Of a DNA stretch of 64,000 nucleotides, positions 1 to 10,762 are shown piece after piece. A program made the translations under genes and the position numbers. A model generated the notes under the pieces. The model was not told where the DNA came from. It did not search any database and was given only the letters and a program-made list of their open reading frames with translations. Source of the stretch: Rheinheimera sp. (GTDB lineage Bacteria; Pseudomonadota; Gammaproteobacteria; Enterobacterales; Alteromonadaceae); the NCBI GenBank assembly GCA_003543135.1, contig DPJG01000018.1, positions 62,001 through 126,000 on the forward strand, read 5' to 3'. Positions within the stretch are counted from its first letter, which is position 1; every line of letters begins with the position of its first letter.

Positions 1-808
1 CGTGTTTGATCCCTTCCTGAATTTGTTCCACCGGAACACCATAAGTTTCTGGAATTTTGCCGCCAAACTCGTTAATAACAGCAAGCCACTCCTGTGGCAC
101 CGAGCTGGAGCCATGCATCACGAGGTGAGTGTCCGGAATGCGGGCGTGAATTTCTTTAATCCGGTCAATTGCCAGAATATCACCTGTCGGTGGACGGCTG
201 AATTTGTATGCGCCATGTGAAGTACCACAGGCAATAGCTAAAGCATCGACGCCGGTTGCTTTGACAAACTGCGCAGCTTCTTCCGGGTCGGTCAGCATCT
301 GGTCGTGGCTTAACACACAATCGGCACCAATACCGTCTTCTTCACCGGCAGCGCCTGTTTCCAGACTGCCAAGGCAACCTAACTCCCCTTCGACTGACAC
401 ACCACCAGCGTGCGCCATTTCGACCACCCGACGGGTTACATCAACGTTGTATGCATAATCTGTGGGAGTTTTACCATCAGTGCCCAGCGAGCCATCCATC
501 ATCACAGATGAAAAACCAAGTTGAATGGCCTGTAAACAGATGGCTGGCGAAGTACCATGATCCTGATGCATTACCACAGGGATGTGCGGGAATTCTTCAA
601 TTGCCGCAAGGATCAGATGGCGTAAAAATGGTGCACCGGCATACTTGCGGGCGCCGGCAGAGGCCTGCACTATCACCGGACTATCGGTGGCATCGGCTGC
701 CATCATAATAGCGCGCATCTGTTCTAAGTTGTTGACGTTAAAGGCTGGTACTGCGTAACCAAATTCCGCCGCATGATCCAGCATCTGACGTAACGATATT
801 AAAGCCAT
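1..808 (-). CDS. fba: Class II fructose-bisphosphate aldolase (Calvin-cycle subtype), 3' end beyond window
   Basis: Glycolysis/gluconeogenesis enzyme that reversibly cleaves fructose-1,6-bisphosphate to glyceraldehyde-3-phosphate and dihydroxyacetone phosphate in the cytoplasm. The first 269 residues are visible, starting [20 protein letters not shown]. The class II signature HQDHG lies at residues 81-85 (catalytic Asp83, zinc ligand His84), and further motifs GCLGSLETG and [11 protein letters not shown] follow. The latter are typical of the ~350-residue Calvin-cycle-type subclass found in Vibrio and Shewanella rather than of E. coli FbaA (family knowledge). The frame is intact to the window edge, where the C-terminal ~80 residues are missing. 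It follows pgk by 120 bp on the same strand, consistent with an epd-pgk-fba operon. Confidence 0.95.
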   Translation of the reverse strand, partial: MALISLRQMLDHAAEFGYAVPAFNVNNLEQMRAIMMAADATDSPVIVQASAGARKYAGAPFLRHLILAAIEEFPHIPVVMHQDHGTSPAICLQAIQLGFSSVMMDGSLGTDGKTPTDYAYNVDVTRRVVEMAHAGGVSVEGELGCLGSLETGAAGEEDGIGADCVLSHDQMLTDPEEAAQFVKATGVDALAIACGTSHGAYKFSRPPTGDILAIDRIKEIHARIPDTHLVMHGSSSVPQEWLAVINEFGGKIPETYGVPVEQIQEGIKH

Positions 809-928
809 AGTTGTCTCTCTTTACAGTAGGGTAACAGGTGATGCAGCAGGTCAAAGGTCTTCGTCTTTGCAAAGTGCCAGATATTTCTGGTCATGATGTT
901 TGACACTGCTGATTATTTATCAATGTTT

Positions 929-2110
929 TTACATAGTTTTTGCGCGTTGCTCAAGAATTTCAACAGCAGGCAACACCTTACCTTCTAAAAACTCGAGGAA
1001 AGCACCACCGCCGGTCGAAATATACGAAATTTGCTCTGCAACACCGTATTTATCAATGGCCGCTAAAGTGTCACCACCACCGGCAATGGAAAAAGCATCA
1101 CTTTGCGCAATAGCTTCGGCAATCGCTTTGGTGCCGGCTGCAAACTGGTCAAATTCAAACACACCAACTGGGCCATTCCAAACAATAGTGCCGGCCGTTT
1201 TCAGGATATCAACCAACGCAGCTGTGCTGTCTGGGCCTATATCAAAAATCATATCGTCAGCAGCCACCGCGCTGACTGGTTTTAACTCAGCCACAGCATC
1301 TTCGCTAAAAGCTTTGCCTGTCACCACATCTGTTGGCACCGGAATATTACCGCCATTGGCCTTAGCAGCTGCCATCAAGCGTTGTGCTTCCGGAATTAAA
1401 TCGTTTTCACACAGCGACTTACCAACATTGGCGCCTGTTGCTGCAATGAAGGTATTAGCAATACCACCACCAACCACCAGCTGGTCAACCACAGTTGATA
1501 AAGACTCAAGCACTGTCAGTTTAGTCGAAACTTTAGAACCGCCAACAATAGCCACCAAAGGACGTTTTGGATTTTTTAATGCAGCGGCTAAAGCGTCAAG
1601 TTCGGCTGCCAGTAAAGGACCGGCGCAAGCGATTGGCGCAAAACGCGCGACACCATGGGTGGTGGCCTGAGCACGGTGCGCAGTACCAAAAGCGTCCATC
1701 ACGAAGACGTCACATAAAGCAGCCAGCTTGCGCGACAGAGCTTCGTCGTTTTTGCCTTCGCCTTTGTTAAAACGCACGTTTTCAAATACCACGACTTCGC
1801 CGTCTGCCAGTTCAATACCGTTCAGGTAATCTGCAGCTAAACGCACCGGCGCTTTTAATGCCGATTTTAAATAATCAACCACCGGCTGCATCGAAAACTC
1901 AGCGTCGTATACCCCTTCTTCCGGTCGACCCAGGTGTGAACACACCATCACTTTCGCGCCTTTGGCCAGTGCCAGCTCGATAGTTGGCAAAGCTGCGCGT
2001 AAACGGGCATCCGACGTGACCTTGCCGTTTTTCACCGGCACATTCAGATCTTCCCGGATTAGCACGCGTTTACCGGCTAAATCCAGGTCGGCCATCTTAA
2101 TTACTGACAT
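929..2110 (-). CDS. pgk: Phosphoglycerate kinase
   Basis: Transfers phosphate from 1,3-bisphosphoglycerate to ADP in glycolysis; soluble monomer. The 393-residue product is close to the E. coli length (387) and starts [20 protein letters not shown]. Visible family motifs are the substrate-binding DLNVPV near residue 22, SHLGRP near 60, the GGSKVSTKL segment of the hinge/nucleotide region, [10 protein letters not shown], and the C-terminal nucleotide-binding GGGDTLAA. Its ATG lies inside the end of epd (14-bp overlap), so the two are translationally coupled; fba follows after 120 bp. Nothing unusual seen. Confidence 0.97.
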   Translation of the reverse strand: MSVIKMADLDLAGKRVLIREDLNVPVKNGKVTSDARLRAALPTIELALAKGAKVMVCSHLGRPEEGVYDAEFSMQPVVDYLKSALKAPVRLAADYLNGIELADGEVVVFENVRFNKGEGKNDEALSRKLAALCDVFVMDAFGTAHRAQATTHGVARFAPIACAGPLLAAELDALAAALKNPKRPLVAIVGGSKVSTKLTVLESLSTVVDQLVVGGGIANTFIAATGANVGKSLCENDLIPEAQRLMAAAKANGGNIPVPTDVVTGKAFSEDAVAELKPVSAVAADDMIFDIGPDSTAALVDILKTAGTIVWNGPVGVFEFDQFAAGTKAIAEAIAQSDAFSIAGGGDTLAAIDKYGVAEQISYISTGGGAFLEFLEGKVLPAVEILEQRAKTM

Positions 2111-3149
2111 GACAAACTCCTTGTGAAAAATGGGTAGATTCTGATTGCATCATGGCGATTGCGGTGTCGATCATCCGATTGGCAAAACCCCACTCGTTGT
2201 CACACCACACCAGACACTTCACCAGCCTTTTATGACTGACTCTGGTCTGTGAGCCATCCACAATGCAGGAATGTGGATCGTGATTAAAATCGACCGACAC
2301 CAAAGGCTCTTCGGTATAGTCAAGAATTTGCGGTAACAGCTGATGTTTAGCGCGTTGCAAAGCAGCGTTCACTGCAGCAACAGTCACGTCCTGATGTAAA
2401 GTGACACTTAAATCCATCGCCGTGACATTCAGGGTGGGCACCCGCACCGCAATGGCTTCAAAACGCCCGGCCAGATGCGGCATAATGCGTTCAATACCGC
2501 GGGCAAGTTTGGTATCCACCGGGATAATAGACTGACTGGCGGCTCTGGTACGGCGTAAATCCGGATGATAAGCATCTATCACTTGCTGATCGTGCATGGA
2601 AGCGTGAATTGTGGTGATAGTGCCACTTTCGACACCAAAGGCATCATCGAGCACACTCAGCACCGGCACTATGCAGTTGGTGGTGCAGGAGCCGGCTGAA
2701 ACCACCCGCATCGTTGGCGTCAGCTGCTGATGATTCACCCCAAATATCACTGTGGCATCAATATCCTGCCCTGCCGGGTGTGAAAACAACACTTTTTTGG
2801 CGCCTGCTGTTAAATGCAACATCGCGTCGGCACGACTGGAAAAAACACCGGTACATTCAAGCACCACATCAATGTTAAGCTCAGCCCAGGGTAAGTCCGC
2901 CGGATTTTCCTTGTGGAATAAAGCGATAGGCTCGCCGGCAACCAGCAAACTTTGGTTTTGTAGTTCCACCGGAAAATGAAAACGGCCATGGGAACTGTCA
3001 TATTTCAGCAAATGCGCCATGCCTGGAGCGTCTGCCAGTTCGTTAATGGCGACCACCCGGATCTGTTGCTCCAGCTTATTTTCATAAATGGCCCGCAAGA
3101 TATTGCGGCCAATGCGGCCAAAACCGTTGATTGCAACTCGAATTGTCAT
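2097..3149 (-). CDS. epd: D-erythrose-4-phosphate dehydrogenase
   Basis: NAD-dependent oxidation of erythrose 4-phosphate to 4-phosphoerythronate, the first step towards pyridoxal 5'-phosphate; paralogue of GAPDH. The 350-residue protein has the Rossmann motif NGFGRIGRN at residues 8-16 and a catalytic cysteine at about residue 155 within [10 protein letters not shown]. coli Epd has Ala where this protein has Gly just before the Ser-Cys. The long [20 protein letters not shown] segment and the [12 protein letters not shown] end favour Epd over GapA. The position between tkt and pgk is the classical epd context. A weak ribosome site (CGGA) precedes the ATG; the stop overlaps pgk. Confidence 0.93.
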   Translation of the reverse strand: MTIRVAINGFGRIGRNILRAIYENKLEQQIRVVAINELADAPGMAHLLKYDSSHGRFHFPVELQNQSLLVAGEPIALFHKENPADLPWAELNIDVVLECTGVFSSRADAMLHLTAGAKKVLFSHPAGQDIDATVIFGVNHQQLTPTMRVVSAGSCTTNCIVPVLSVLDDAFGVESGTITTIHASMHDQQVIDAYHPDLRRTRAASQSIIPVDTKLARGIERIMPHLAGRFEAIAVRVPTLNVTAMDLSVTLHQDVTVAAVNAALQRAKHQLLPQILDYTEEPLVSVDFNHDPHSCIVDGSQTRVSHKRLVKCLVWCDNEWGFANRMIDTAIAMMQSESTHFSQGVCHVSN

Positions 3150-3173
3150 GCTGTTCCGAAATTCAGTTAAAGC

Positions 3174-3194
3174 AAAGGGGCAAAATGCCCCTTT
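3174..3194 (-). terminator. Hairpin between tkt and epd
   Basis: Perfect 8-bp stem AAAGGGGC / GCCCCTTT with a 5-nt loop, 12 bp downstream of the tkt stop on the minus strand and followed there by only a short T run. It probably ends or attenuates tkt transcription before epd; readthrough into epd-pgk-fba remains possible because epd starts 25 bp further on. Confidence 0.6.
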
Positions 3195-3206
3195 TATTGG
3201 TTGGGA

Positions 3207-5210
3207 TTAACCCAATAACTCTTCGGCCGCAGCCAGTACTTTGGCAGTGGTGATACCAAAATACTCAAACAGCTGCTCGGCTGGCGCAGACTCACCAAAA
3301 CCTGTCATGCCAATAATTTTACCGTTCAGACCAACATACTTGTACCAGCTGTCGACAATACCGGCTTCAACAGCAACACGTTTGGTGACTGTGGATGGTA
3401 ATACCGCTTCGCGGTAAGCGGCGTCCTGCGCTTCAAACACATCTGTTGACGGCATTGACACCACACGCACTTTTTTACCTTTGGCAGCTAACTGAGCTGC
3501 AGCCTGAACTGCCAGCTCCACTTCTGAACCTGTGGCAATAAAAATCAGCTCTGGCGTGCCGGCACAATCCACCAGCACATAACCACCGCGACGGATATTG
3601 GCCAGCTGCTCAGCAGTACGCGGCTGTTGTACCAGATTCTGCCGGGTGAAAATTAATGTGGTTGGACCTTCAGTGCGTTCAATGGCAGCTTGCCATGCCA
3701 CTGCAGACTCCACCTGGTCACACGGGCGCCAGTTCATCAGGTTTGGTGTAACACGAAGTGAAGCCAATTGCTCAACCGGCTGGTGCGTTGGGCCATCTTC
3801 ACCCAAACCAATTGAATCGTGGGTGTACACAAAAATCACCCGTTGTTTCATTAATGCGGCCATGCGCACCGCATTACGGGCGTATTCCATAAACATCAGG
3901 AAAGTAGCGCCGTATGGGATAAAACCACCGTGCAGTGCAATACCATTCATGATGGCCGACATACCAAACTCACGGACACCGTAATACAGGTAATTTCCGC
4001 TGGCGTCTTCATTGCTCACACCTTTGCTGCCTGACCAGAGTGTCAGGTTAGAACCCGCCAAATCGGCAGAACCGCCCAGCATTTCCGGCAATAAAGGACC
4101 AAAAGCGTTTAATGCATTTTGTGATGCTTTGCGGCTGGCAATCACTGCAGGTGTTGCCTGCAATTGTGCAATATAAGCATCAGATTTTTCGCGCCAGTCA
4201 GCTGGTAATTCGCCGGCTAAACGACGTGACAACTCAGCGGCAAGCTCAGGATATGCGGCGGCATAAGCGGCAAATTGTTGTTGCCAGCTTTGTTGTGCAG
4301 CAGCACCTTTGGCTTTTGCGCTCCAGCCTTCATAGATGTCGGCCGGAATTTCAAATGGCGCATGTTCCCATTGTAAAAACTCGCGGGAGGCGGCAATTTC
4401 GGCATCACCCAATGGCGCACCGTGGCAATCGTGGCTACCGGATTTATTCGGTGAGCCATAACCAATAATGGTTTTACAACAGATTAATGTTGGTTTGTCG
4501 GTAACAGCACGGGCTTCATCAATGGCAGCACGAATTGCTTCTGAATCGTGACCGTCGACATTACGCACCACATGCCAGCCGTAGGCTTCAAACCGGGCTG
4601 GGGTATCGTCGGTGAACCAGCCTTCTACATGACCGTCAATCGAAATGCCATTGTCATCCCAGAACGCAACCAGTTTGCCCAGGCCCAAAGTACCGGCTAA
4701 AGAACAGGCTTCATGGGACACCCCTTCCATTAAACAGCCGTCACCTAAAAAGGTGTAAGTATGATGGTCAACTATGGCATGGCCAGGACGGTTAAATTGA
4801 GCCGCCAATGCTTTTTCAGCAATCGCCATACCCACAGCATTGGTAATACCCTGACCTAAAGGACCAGTGGTGGTCTCTACACCTGGCGCATAACCATACT
4901 CAGGGTGACCCGGGGTTTTGGAATGCAACTGACGGAACTGTTTTAAGTCGTCAATTGATAAATCGTAACCAGATAAATGCAACAGAGAGTACAACAGCAT
5001 AGAGCCGTGGCCGTTGGAGAGGATAAATCGGTCACGATTAGGCCAGCCCGGATCCTGTGGATTGTGGTTTAAATAATCCCGCCACAATACTTCGGCGATA
5101 TCCGCCATGCCCATAGGTGCACCAGGGTGACCCGATTTGGCTTTTTGTACTGCGTCCATGCTCAGGGCACGGATGGCGTTGGCGAGTTGTTTACGAGATG
5201 GCATTGTCAC
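3207..5210 (-). CDS. tkt: Transketolase
   Basis: Thiamine diphosphate enzyme of the non-oxidative pentose phosphate pathway, moving two-carbon ketol units between sugar phosphates; cytoplasmic dimer. The 667 residues match the family (E. coli TktA 663). Motifs include [10 protein letters not shown] at the N terminus, the TPP-binding GDGCLMEG region near residue 155, [10 protein letters not shown] near 385, and the [11 protein letters not shown] segment that contacts the cofactor aminopyrimidine. The start [14 protein letters not shown] fits homologues. It is the first gene of the carbon block and is divergent from metK across a 333-bp intergenic region. Its product erythrose 4-phosphate is the substrate of the neighbouring Epd. 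Confidence 0.97.
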   Translation of the reverse strand: MTMPSRKQLANAIRALSMDAVQKAKSGHPGAPMGMADIAEVLWRDYLNHNPQDPGWPNRDRFILSNGHGSMLLYSLLHLSGYDLSIDDLKQFRQLHSKTPGHPEYGYAPGVETTTGPLGQGITNAVGMAIAEKALAAQFNRPGHAIVDHHTYTFLGDGCLMEGVSHEACSLAGTLGLGKLVAFWDDNGISIDGHVEGWFTDDTPARFEAYGWHVVRNVDGHDSEAIRAAIDEARAVTDKPTLICCKTIIGYGSPNKSGSHDCHGAPLGDAEIAASREFLQWEHAPFEIPADIYEGWSAKAKGAAAQQSWQQQFAAYAAAYPELAAELSRRLAGELPADWREKSDAYIAQLQATPAVIASRKASQNALNAFGPLLPEMLGGSADLAGSNLTLWSGSKGVSNEDASGNYLYYGVREFGMSAIMNGIALHGGFIPYGATFLMFMEYARNAVRMAALMKQRVIFVYTHDSIGLGEDGPTHQPVEQLASLRVTPNLMNWRPCDQVESAVAWQAAIERTEGPTTLIFTRQNLVQQPRTAEQLANIRRGGYVLVDCAGTPELIFIATGSEVELAVQAAAQLAAKGKKVRVVSMPSTDVFEAQDAAYREAVLPSTVTKRVAVEAGIVDSWYKYVGLNGKIIGMTGFGESAPAEQLFEYFGITTAKVLAAAEELLG

Positions 5211-5543
5211 TCCTGCTACTATTGTCAGATCATTATCCGGATATGGTGTACTTCACGCAGTGTTGCTCTGACGGCAAATAATTGTGCTGCGCTGTTTTTT
5301 TACATGGTGGCATTAGTTCGGCGGTATTTTCCCAGAGCCACCGGCCGTTGGCAAATTTTAATCTTCAAACAGCAGTTTATTCGCAATACTTTTGATCCGG
5401 TTTTGCAATAAGGCGTATAGTGACAGCATGAAAGACGTCCGGGCGGCAGAAAGTGCTGGCAATGGCATTTTACTTTCTCTAGAATACGCAGCCCAAAATT
5501 CCAGCGCCTGGCGCATTAACAACCAACTTGTGGAACACGTTAC
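5211..5543. other. Divergent intergenic region tkt / metK
   Basis: 333 bp without a supportable gene. Short open frames cross it but have no ribosome site and run into metK out of frame. It contains one plausible sigma-70 promoter for metK (entered separately). A single 8-mer AGACGTCC at 5433-5440 resembles half of a MetJ operator but is not tandemly repeated. No riboswitch fold was recognised. Confidence 0.5.
5456..5485 (+). promoter_or_regulatory. Putative sigma-70 promoter of metK
   Basis: CTGGCA, an 18-bp spacer and TAGAAT, with the -10 hexamer ending 58 bp before the metK ATG. Assigned by eye from consensus; the -35 match is only fair. Confidence 0.35.
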
Positions 5544-6695
5544 ATGGCACAACACATTTTTACCTCTGAATCTGTTTCTGAAGGACATCCGGATAAAATC
5601 GCTGACCAGATTTCTGACGCGGTACTGGACGCCATTCTGGAGCAAGATCCAAAAGCCCGTGTCGCCTGCGAAACTTTCGTTAAGACCGGTATGGTGCTGG
5701 TTGGCGGTGAAATCACAACTTCGGCCTGGGTAGATATTGAAGAATTAACCCGCAGCACAATCCGCGACATCGGTTATGTGCACTCTGACATGGGCTTTGA
5801 TGCCAATTCATGCGCTGTATTAAGTGCTATTGGTAAACAATCTCCTGATATTAACCAGGGTGTTGATAAAAAAGACCCTCGTGATCAGGGCGCCGGTGAC
5901 CAGGGTTTAATGTTTGGTTATGCCAGCAATGAAACTGACGTTTTAATGCCAGCACCTATTACCTATTCTCACCGTTTGGTACAACAACAGGCCAAAGTGC
6001 GTAAAGATGGCACCCTGCCATGGTTACGTCCTGATGCAAAATCTCAGCTGTCTTTTATTTATGAAAACGGCAAGCCTGTGGGTATTGATGCTGTGGTACT
6101 GTCAACGCAGCACTGCGACACTATCTCTACGCCGGATTTGCGTGAAGCTGTGATGGAGCACATTATCAAGCCTGTGCTGCCAGCTGAATGGTTAAGCAAA
6201 AACACCAAGTTTTTTATTAACCCAACAGGCCGTTTTGTCATCGGCGGCCCTATGGGCGACTGTGGCTTAACCGGCCGTAAAATCATCGTGGATAGCTACG
6301 GTGGTATGGCGCGTCACGGTGGTGGTGCTTTCTCTGGTAAAGACCCGTCTAAAGTTGACCGTTCAGCCGCTTACGCTGCCCGTTATGTGGCAAAAAATAT
6401 CGTGGCTGCAGGCCTGGCCGAACGCTGTGAAATTCAGGTGTCTTACGCCATTGGTGTGGCTGAACCTACTTCAATCAGCCTGGAAACTTTTGGTACCAGT
6501 AAACTCGAAGAGCATCAGTTAATTGCGCTGATTCGCCGTCATTTTGATCTGCGCCCTTATGGCCTGATTGAAATGCTGCAACTGGAGCGTCCAATTTACC
6601 GTGCGACTGCAGCTTATGGTCACTTTGGCCGTAACGAGTTCCCATGGGAGCAAACAGATAAAGCACAAGCGCTGCGCGCCGACGCCGGTCTGTAA
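5544..6695 (+). CDS. metK: S-adenosylmethionine synthetase
   Basis: Makes S-adenosylmethionine, the main methyl donor, from methionine and ATP; cytoplasmic tetramer. The 383 residues match E. coli MetK (384). Signatures seen are [12 protein letters not shown] near residue 14 (ATP/metal binding), [12 protein letters not shown] near 115, and the glycine-rich phosphate loop [19 protein letters not shown] near 255. The start at [18 protein letters not shown] agrees with homologues. It stands alone, with a strong terminator 24 bp after the stop. Confidence 0.97.
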   Translation: MAQHIFTSESVSEGHPDKIADQISDAVLDAILEQDPKARVACETFVKTGMVLVGGEITTSAWVDIEELTRSTIRDIGYVHSDMGFDANSCAVLSAIGKQSPDINQGVDKKDPRDQGAGDQGLMFGYASNETDVLMPAPITYSHRLVQQQAKVRKDGTLPWLRPDAKSQLSFIYENGKPVGIDAVVLSTQHCDTISTPDLREAVMEHIIKPVLPAEWLSKNTKFFINPTGRFVIGGPMGDCGLTGRKIIVDSYGGMARHGGGAFSGKDPSKVDRSAAYAARYVAKNIVAAGLAERCEIQVSYAIGVAEPTSISLETFGTSKLEEHQLIALIRRHFDLRPYGLIEMLQLERPIYRATAAYGHFGRNEFPWEQTDKAQALRADAGL

Positions 6696-6718
6696 TCAAC
6701 CGCACTTTGTTGCTTGAT

Positions 6719-6746
6719 AAAAAGGAGAGCCCAGGCTCTCCTTTTT
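6719..6746 (+). terminator. Rho-independent terminator of metK
   Basis: A GGAGAGC / GCTCTCC hairpin with a 4-nt loop, flanked by A5 upstream and T5 downstream; a classic intrinsic terminator. Confidence 0.9.
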
Positions 6747-6892
6747 ATTAAGTTGGTTTGTTCGCCTGACGATGTTCATTGCCTGGTCAACTGAAGTGTT
6801 TCCCTGATAAAGCGCCAGCTGCAACTCAGACGTCACGCAGCCGCATCAAGCCAACGATGCACCACAAGCCATTCACAAATGACAGTTTTTTG

Positions 6893-6921
6893 TTGCGTTC
6901 AGCCCCAGATATTTTTATAAC
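6893..6921 (+). promoter_or_regulatory. Putative sigma-70 promoter of the AbgT-family gene
   Basis: TTGCGT, a 17-bp spacer and TATAAC, ending 57 bp before the ATG at 6979. The rest of the 282-bp gap after metK holds only the metK terminator. Confidence 0.5.
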
Positions 6922-6978
6922 TGAGGCCGGAAAAATAACAAGCACTGACTTCTGCAGCACCACTTAAAAGGAAAAAAT

Positions 6979-8562
6979 ATGTCTGCACCAACTTCACCTG
7001 CCACTGAGCCCTCTCGCAATAGCTGGCTTGACCGTAGCCTCAATACCATAGAACGTGTTGGCAATAAACTGCCCGACCCTGCGGTGCTTTTTGCATTATT
7101 TATGCTGGCCGTCTGGGTGATTTCCTGGGCTTTATCCAGCGTCAGCTTTAGTGAAATAGACCCAAGAACAGGTCAACCCATTCAGATCATCAACTTACTG
7201 GATGGCAGCGCCTTTACCGGTTTTATGGCAAAAATGGTCAGCACCTTTGTCAGTTTCCCACCTTTGGGTGTGGTGCTGGTGGCTATGCTGGGTTTAGGGG
7301 TGGCGGAATATACCGGTTTTATTAATGCCGGCTTACGTTCTATTTTATCTTTCACCCCTAAAATGCTGCTGACACCTGTATTGGTTGCTGTGGGTATTTT
7401 AAGCCATGTCGCTGTTGATGCAGGTTACGTGCTGGTGATCCCGCTTGGCGCTGTGATTTTTTATGCGGCCGGCCGTCATCCGCTGGCAGGCATCGCTGCC
7501 GCTTTTGCCGGTGTGTCCGGTGGTTTTTCCGCATCTTTATTTGTGCCAAGCAGCCTGGATCCGCTGCTTGCCGGCCTAACCCAGGCTTCAGCGCGTTTAT
7601 CTGCTGATCCTGCTGCTGCCAGCCTGGTGATCAACCCGCTGAATAATTACTTTTTTACCACTGCTTCTGCGTTTTTAATTATTCTGATCGGCTGGTTTTT
7701 AACCGACAAAGTGATTGAACCCCGCCTTAAGGCGACTGTAGTAGACGGCGACCCAGCCAGCCTGCCAACGATGGAAGATTTAACAGCACAAGAGCGCAAA
7801 GGTTTACGTTTTGCCATGCTGGCCATGTTGCTGACAGCAGCAGCACTGATTGTATCTGCTTCAATGGAAGGCTCAGCCTGGCGCGGCACAGACGGTACTT
7901 TAACCCACAGCACTGCCCCATTAATGCAATCTATAGTGGCGCTTATTCTGGTGTTCTTTTTAGTGCCAGGTGTGGTCTATGGTTATGTCGCAGGCACTGT
8001 AAAAAATCACCGTGATGTGATTCAGGGCATGAGTAAAGCCATGAGTGGTATGGGTTATTACATTGTGATGGCGTTTTTCTGCGCCCAGTTTATTTATGCT
8101 TTTGGCCAGTCGAACCTAGGCGCCCTGTTTGCTATTAAAGGTGCCAATGCGTTAAAAGAAATGGCGCTGCCGATGGGTGTTACCTTGATGGGCATAGTGT
8201 TGTTAACTGCAATGGTAAACTTACTGGTGGGCTCAGCCTCGGCCAAATGGGCGCTGATTGGTGCTGTCATGGTGCCAATGCTGATGCAACTGGGGGTTTC
8301 ACCGGATCTGACCCAGGCCGCTTACCGGGTGGGCGATTCGTCAACCAATATAATTACACCACTGATGCCCTATTTCCCGCTGATAGTGGTGTTTTGTCAG
8401 AAATATGTGAAGTCGACTGGTATCGGTACCCTGATAGCCTTAATGCTCCCGTTCTCAGTGACGTTGCTGGTGCTTTGGACTGCCTTCCTGCTCGGTTTCT
8501 GGGCGCTCGACTTGCCTCTTGGCATAGGCTCAAGTTACAGCTTCCCGGCTAATAACGGCTAA
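6979..8562 (+). CDS. AbgT-family inner-membrane transporter
   Basis: A 527-residue polytopic membrane protein with about a dozen hydrophobic segments. It starts with a cytoplasmic stretch ending IERVGNKLPDPAVLF, the hallmark N terminus of the AbgT/MtrF family (p-aminobenzoyl-glutamate uptake in E. coli AbgT; antimetabolite efflux in Neisseria MtrF). Other family-like segments are SHVAVDAGYVLVIPL, GVSGGFSASLF and the C-terminal GDSSTNIITPLMPYFPL. The substrate cannot be read from sequence: no abgA/abgB hydrolase genes are adjacent, so uptake for folate salvage and drug efflux both remain possible. A good GGA ribosome site precedes the ATG. Confidence 0.88.
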   Translation: MSAPTSPATEPSRNSWLDRSLNTIERVGNKLPDPAVLFALFMLAVWVISWALSSVSFSEIDPRTGQPIQIINLLDGSAFTGFMAKMVSTFVSFPPLGVVLVAMLGLGVAEYTGFINAGLRSILSFTPKMLLTPVLVAVGILSHVAVDAGYVLVIPLGAVIFYAAGRHPLAGIAAAFAGVSGGFSASLFVPSSLDPLLAGLTQASARLSADPAAASLVINPLNNYFFTTASAFLIILIGWFLTDKVIEPRLKATVVDGDPASLPTMEDLTAQERKGLRFAMLAMLLTAAALIVSASMEGSAWRGTDGTLTHSTAPLMQSIVALILVFFLVPGVVYGYVAGTVKNHRDVIQGMSKAMSGMGYYIVMAFFCAQFIYAFGQSNLGALFAIKGANALKEMALPMGVTLMGIVLLTAMVNLLVGSASAKWALIGAVMVPMLMQLGVSPDLTQAAYRVGDSSTNIITPLMPYFPLIVVFCQKYVKSTGIGTLIALMLPFSVTLLVLWTAFLLGFWALDLPLGIGSSYSFPANNG

Positions 8563-8575
8563 ATTTGCTCTGCAA

Positions 8576-8602
8576 AAAACAGGCGCTTAAAGCGCCTGTT
8601 TT
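8576..8602. terminator. Bidirectional terminator between AbgT gene and ABC permease
   Basis: An ACAGGCGC / GCGCCTGT hairpin with a 5-nt loop, A-rich on the left and T-rich on the right, between convergent genes; works on paper in either direction. Confidence 0.85.
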
Positions 8603-8630
8603 ATTTTGTGCTGAAAAAAGCGGATGGCTG

Positions 8631-9650
8631 TTAGCGCTGATCACCCTGCCAGCGGAATAACCAGGCCGATAACGACAAAAACAGCACTGCCATAGCACTC
8701 AGTACGCTCAGCGGGTAATGTAAGTCCGCTAAAGTCGCGCCATCCGTCATAATGGCACGGGCAGCCGCCACTAAATGGGTCAGCGGCAATAAATCCGCCA
8801 GCCACTGCAACACCTTGGGTGCCCCTTCCAGGCTAAACCAGACGCCGGATAAAATCATCATCGGCCAGCTGGCCATATTCAGTAAACCACCGGTCAGCTC
8901 TTCAGAGCGGGAACGACTGGCAATCAATAAACCCAACGAAATCATCGCCATGGCACCCAGCACTGTCACCACCAATAAATCGGTATAACTCCCCAGCATC
9001 ACAAAATCAAACATCAGATCACAACCGACATAAATCAGCGTGGCGATCAGCAGCACTATCAACAGACGCGACAGCACCTGGGCGCTGACAAACTCCAGTG
9101 CCGTCAGCGGTGTTGCCTGCAAACGTTTTAATACGGAGTTTTTCCGGTAACGCACTAGCACGTACCCCACCCCAAATAAGCAACTGAACATCATATTCAT
9201 ACCAAGAATACCGGGCAGCGCCCAGTCAACATAACGGATCTGGCGGCCACTCACCGTCTCTTTGCTGGCATCCGGCAGTTGTTGCAGCAGCAGCTTTTCG
9301 GCCAGATAACCTTTGGCAGAATTGTCATTGAGCCAATACCTTTTGCCGGAAAAATCCACCAGTAAATCCAGCTGATGATGCTGCAGTTTTTTCAGCGCCT
9401 GCCCTAAATCGGCATAAGGCACAAACTCCAGATAGCGGGTTTGCAAAAATGGCTGGCTCTGCATATCAATAGTGGCCGCCTGTTGCAACACCCCAAGCTT
9501 AAACTCGGCTTTATTGCTGTTGCCAAACATCACAGCAAAACCCACCACCAGCAGCACAGGGAATATTAAATTCCAGGCAAGTGCTGATTTGTCGCGCCAG
9601 AACTCCAGATTACGGGCTTTGAGGACAGCAAAAAAACGTCGCAAATGCAT
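8631..9650 (-). CDS. ABC-2 type transporter permease
   Basis: A 339-residue membrane component of an ABC exporter. One transmembrane segment lies near the N terminus (LAWNLIFPVLLVVGFAVMF), then a ~130-residue extracytoplasmic domain, then five further segments; this is the ABC-2 (COG0842/YhhJ-like) architecture. I chose the ATG at 9650 (MHLRRFFAVLKARNLEFWRD) because GGAG sits 8 nt upstream; a longer frame to 9710 lacks a site. It lies 137 bp downstream of its ATPase on the same strand, so the two should form one exporter. Substrate unknown; drug or polysaccharide export are usual for the family. Confidence 0.85.
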   Translation of the reverse strand: MHLRRFFAVLKARNLEFWRDKSALAWNLIFPVLLVVGFAVMFGNSNKAEFKLGVLQQAATIDMQSQPFLQTRYLEFVPYADLGQALKKLQHHQLDLLVDFSGKRYWLNDNSAKGYLAEKLLLQQLPDASKETVSGRQIRYVDWALPGILGMNMMFSCLFGVGYVLVRYRKNSVLKRLQATPLTALEFVSAQVLSRLLIVLLIATLIYVGCDLMFDFVMLGSYTDLLVVTVLGAMAMISLGLLIASRSRSEELTGGLLNMASWPMMILSGVWFSLEGAPKVLQWLADLLPLTHLVAAARAIMTDGATLADLHYPLSVLSAMAVLFLSLSAWLFRWQGDQR

Positions 9651-9787
9651 GATAAAACTCCACTTAATAAACGGCTTGTCCGACAATGACACTGCAACTC
9701 TATAGGCCAATCACCTAAGCAGCACGTCCTAGTTCAACATCAGCATCAAGCTTTTTTGCTTTTTGCTCTGGGCTGTACACTGATGTT

Positions 9788-10669
9788 TCAGGCCGACAGA
9801 CTATGGCCGGTCAGCTTTAAAAACAAATCATCCAGATTGGCTGATTTAATCAACAGTCCTTCCAGTGAAATGCCTTGTGACAGCAGCATAGTCAGCGTTT
9901 TTTCAATGTCAGGGCTACTGATTTGCAAATAACCACCACTGCGGCTCAGGCTGGCGTCAGCGGGCAAATCAGGCTGCTGCCCGCGGTCCGGCAATCTTAT
10001 CAGTGCACCGCTAAAATGCTGATTTAACAAAGCTTGTGGTGTATCAAGCGCAATAATGCGGCCTTTATCCATGATGAGAATTTCATCACAAAGCTGCTCG
10101 GCTTCATCCATGTAATGGGTGGTCAGAATAATGGTGCGGCCCTGCTGCTTAATTTGCCTAATCAACTGCCAGAAATTGCGTCTGGCATGGGGGTCAAGCC
10201 CGGTGGTTGGTTCGTCCAGGAAGATGATTTGCGGGTTGTTCACCAGTGCTAACGCCAGCAGCAGCCGCTGACGTTGACCACCGGACAATTTACGGTGATC
10301 CCTGTGCAATAATTCGGTTAAATCACATAACTGAATCAACTGCTGCAGATCGGCCGGCTGGTCGTAAAATGCGGCAAAAAGCTCCAGTGTTTCTTTGACC
10401 GTTAAAAAGTCCTGCAGCGCCGTTTGCTGAAACTGCACCCCCAACTGACTAAAGTGCTCTTTGCCGGCTTTATGGCCATGATAAAAAATATCGCCGCTGT
10501 CGGCACTGACCAGCCCTTCGAGCATCTCAATGGTGGTGGTTTTGCCTGCGCCATTCGGCCCCAGCAAACCAAAACAACAACCTTGTTGCACGCTGAAACT
10601 GATGCCGTCGACTGCCTTCACCTCGGCATAATGTTTTTTCAGATCACGCACTTCCAACACAACTTTCAT
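9788..10669 (-). CDS. ABC transporter ATP-binding protein (ABC-2 exporter)
   Basis: A 293-residue ATPase partner of the permease downstream. Walker A GPNGAGKTT is near residue 43, the Q-loop near FQQTAL, signature LSGGQRQR, Walker B IIFLDEPTTGLD, and the switch histidine in LTTHYMDEAE. The C-terminal ~70 residues form the accessory domain common in CcmA/DrrA-like drug-export ATPases. The start at 10669 (MKVVLEVRDLKKHY) is chosen because TGAGG lies 6 nt upstream; an ATG 12 nt further upstream is less well placed. Divergent from rsmE. Confidence 0.88.
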   Translation of the reverse strand: MKVVLEVRDLKKHYAEVKAVDGISFSVQQGCCFGLLGPNGAGKTTTIEMLEGLVSADSGDIFYHGHKAGKEHFSQLGVQFQQTALQDFLTVKETLELFAAFYDQPADLQQLIQLCDLTELLHRDHRKLSGGQRQRLLLALALVNNPQIIFLDEPTTGLDPHARRNFWQLIRQIKQQGRTIILTTHYMDEAEQLCDEILIMDKGRIIALDTPQALLNQHFSGALIRLPDRGQQPDLPADASLSRSGGYLQISSPDIEKTLTMLLSQGISLEGLLIKSANLDDLFLKLTGHSLSA

Positions 10670-10762
10670 GATCGGCCTCACTGGCGCATTTTCCCGGACT
10701 TATGTTATACCCTTCAGAGCGCCTGCCTGCTACCATAGCACTTTTATTTTGCCGGAGCCTGT

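Noticed and set aside
900-1670. Long open frame (about 256 codons) on the plus strand opposite pgk
   Set aside because: It mirrors the codon structure of the highly conserved pgk, has no ribosome site and encodes a low-complexity Ala/Ser-rich product.
5433-5440. MetJ-box-like AGACGTCC upstream of metK
   Set aside because: MetJ operators need at least two adjacent 8-bp boxes; only one imperfect copy is present.
5392-5733. Plus-strand frame running from the tkt-metK gap into metK in another frame
   Set aside because: No ribosome site and most of its length overlaps metK out of frame.
6779-6967. 62-codon frame between metK and the AbgT gene
   Set aside because: Starts at TTG without a ribosome site, overlaps the promoter region and has no protein-like features.
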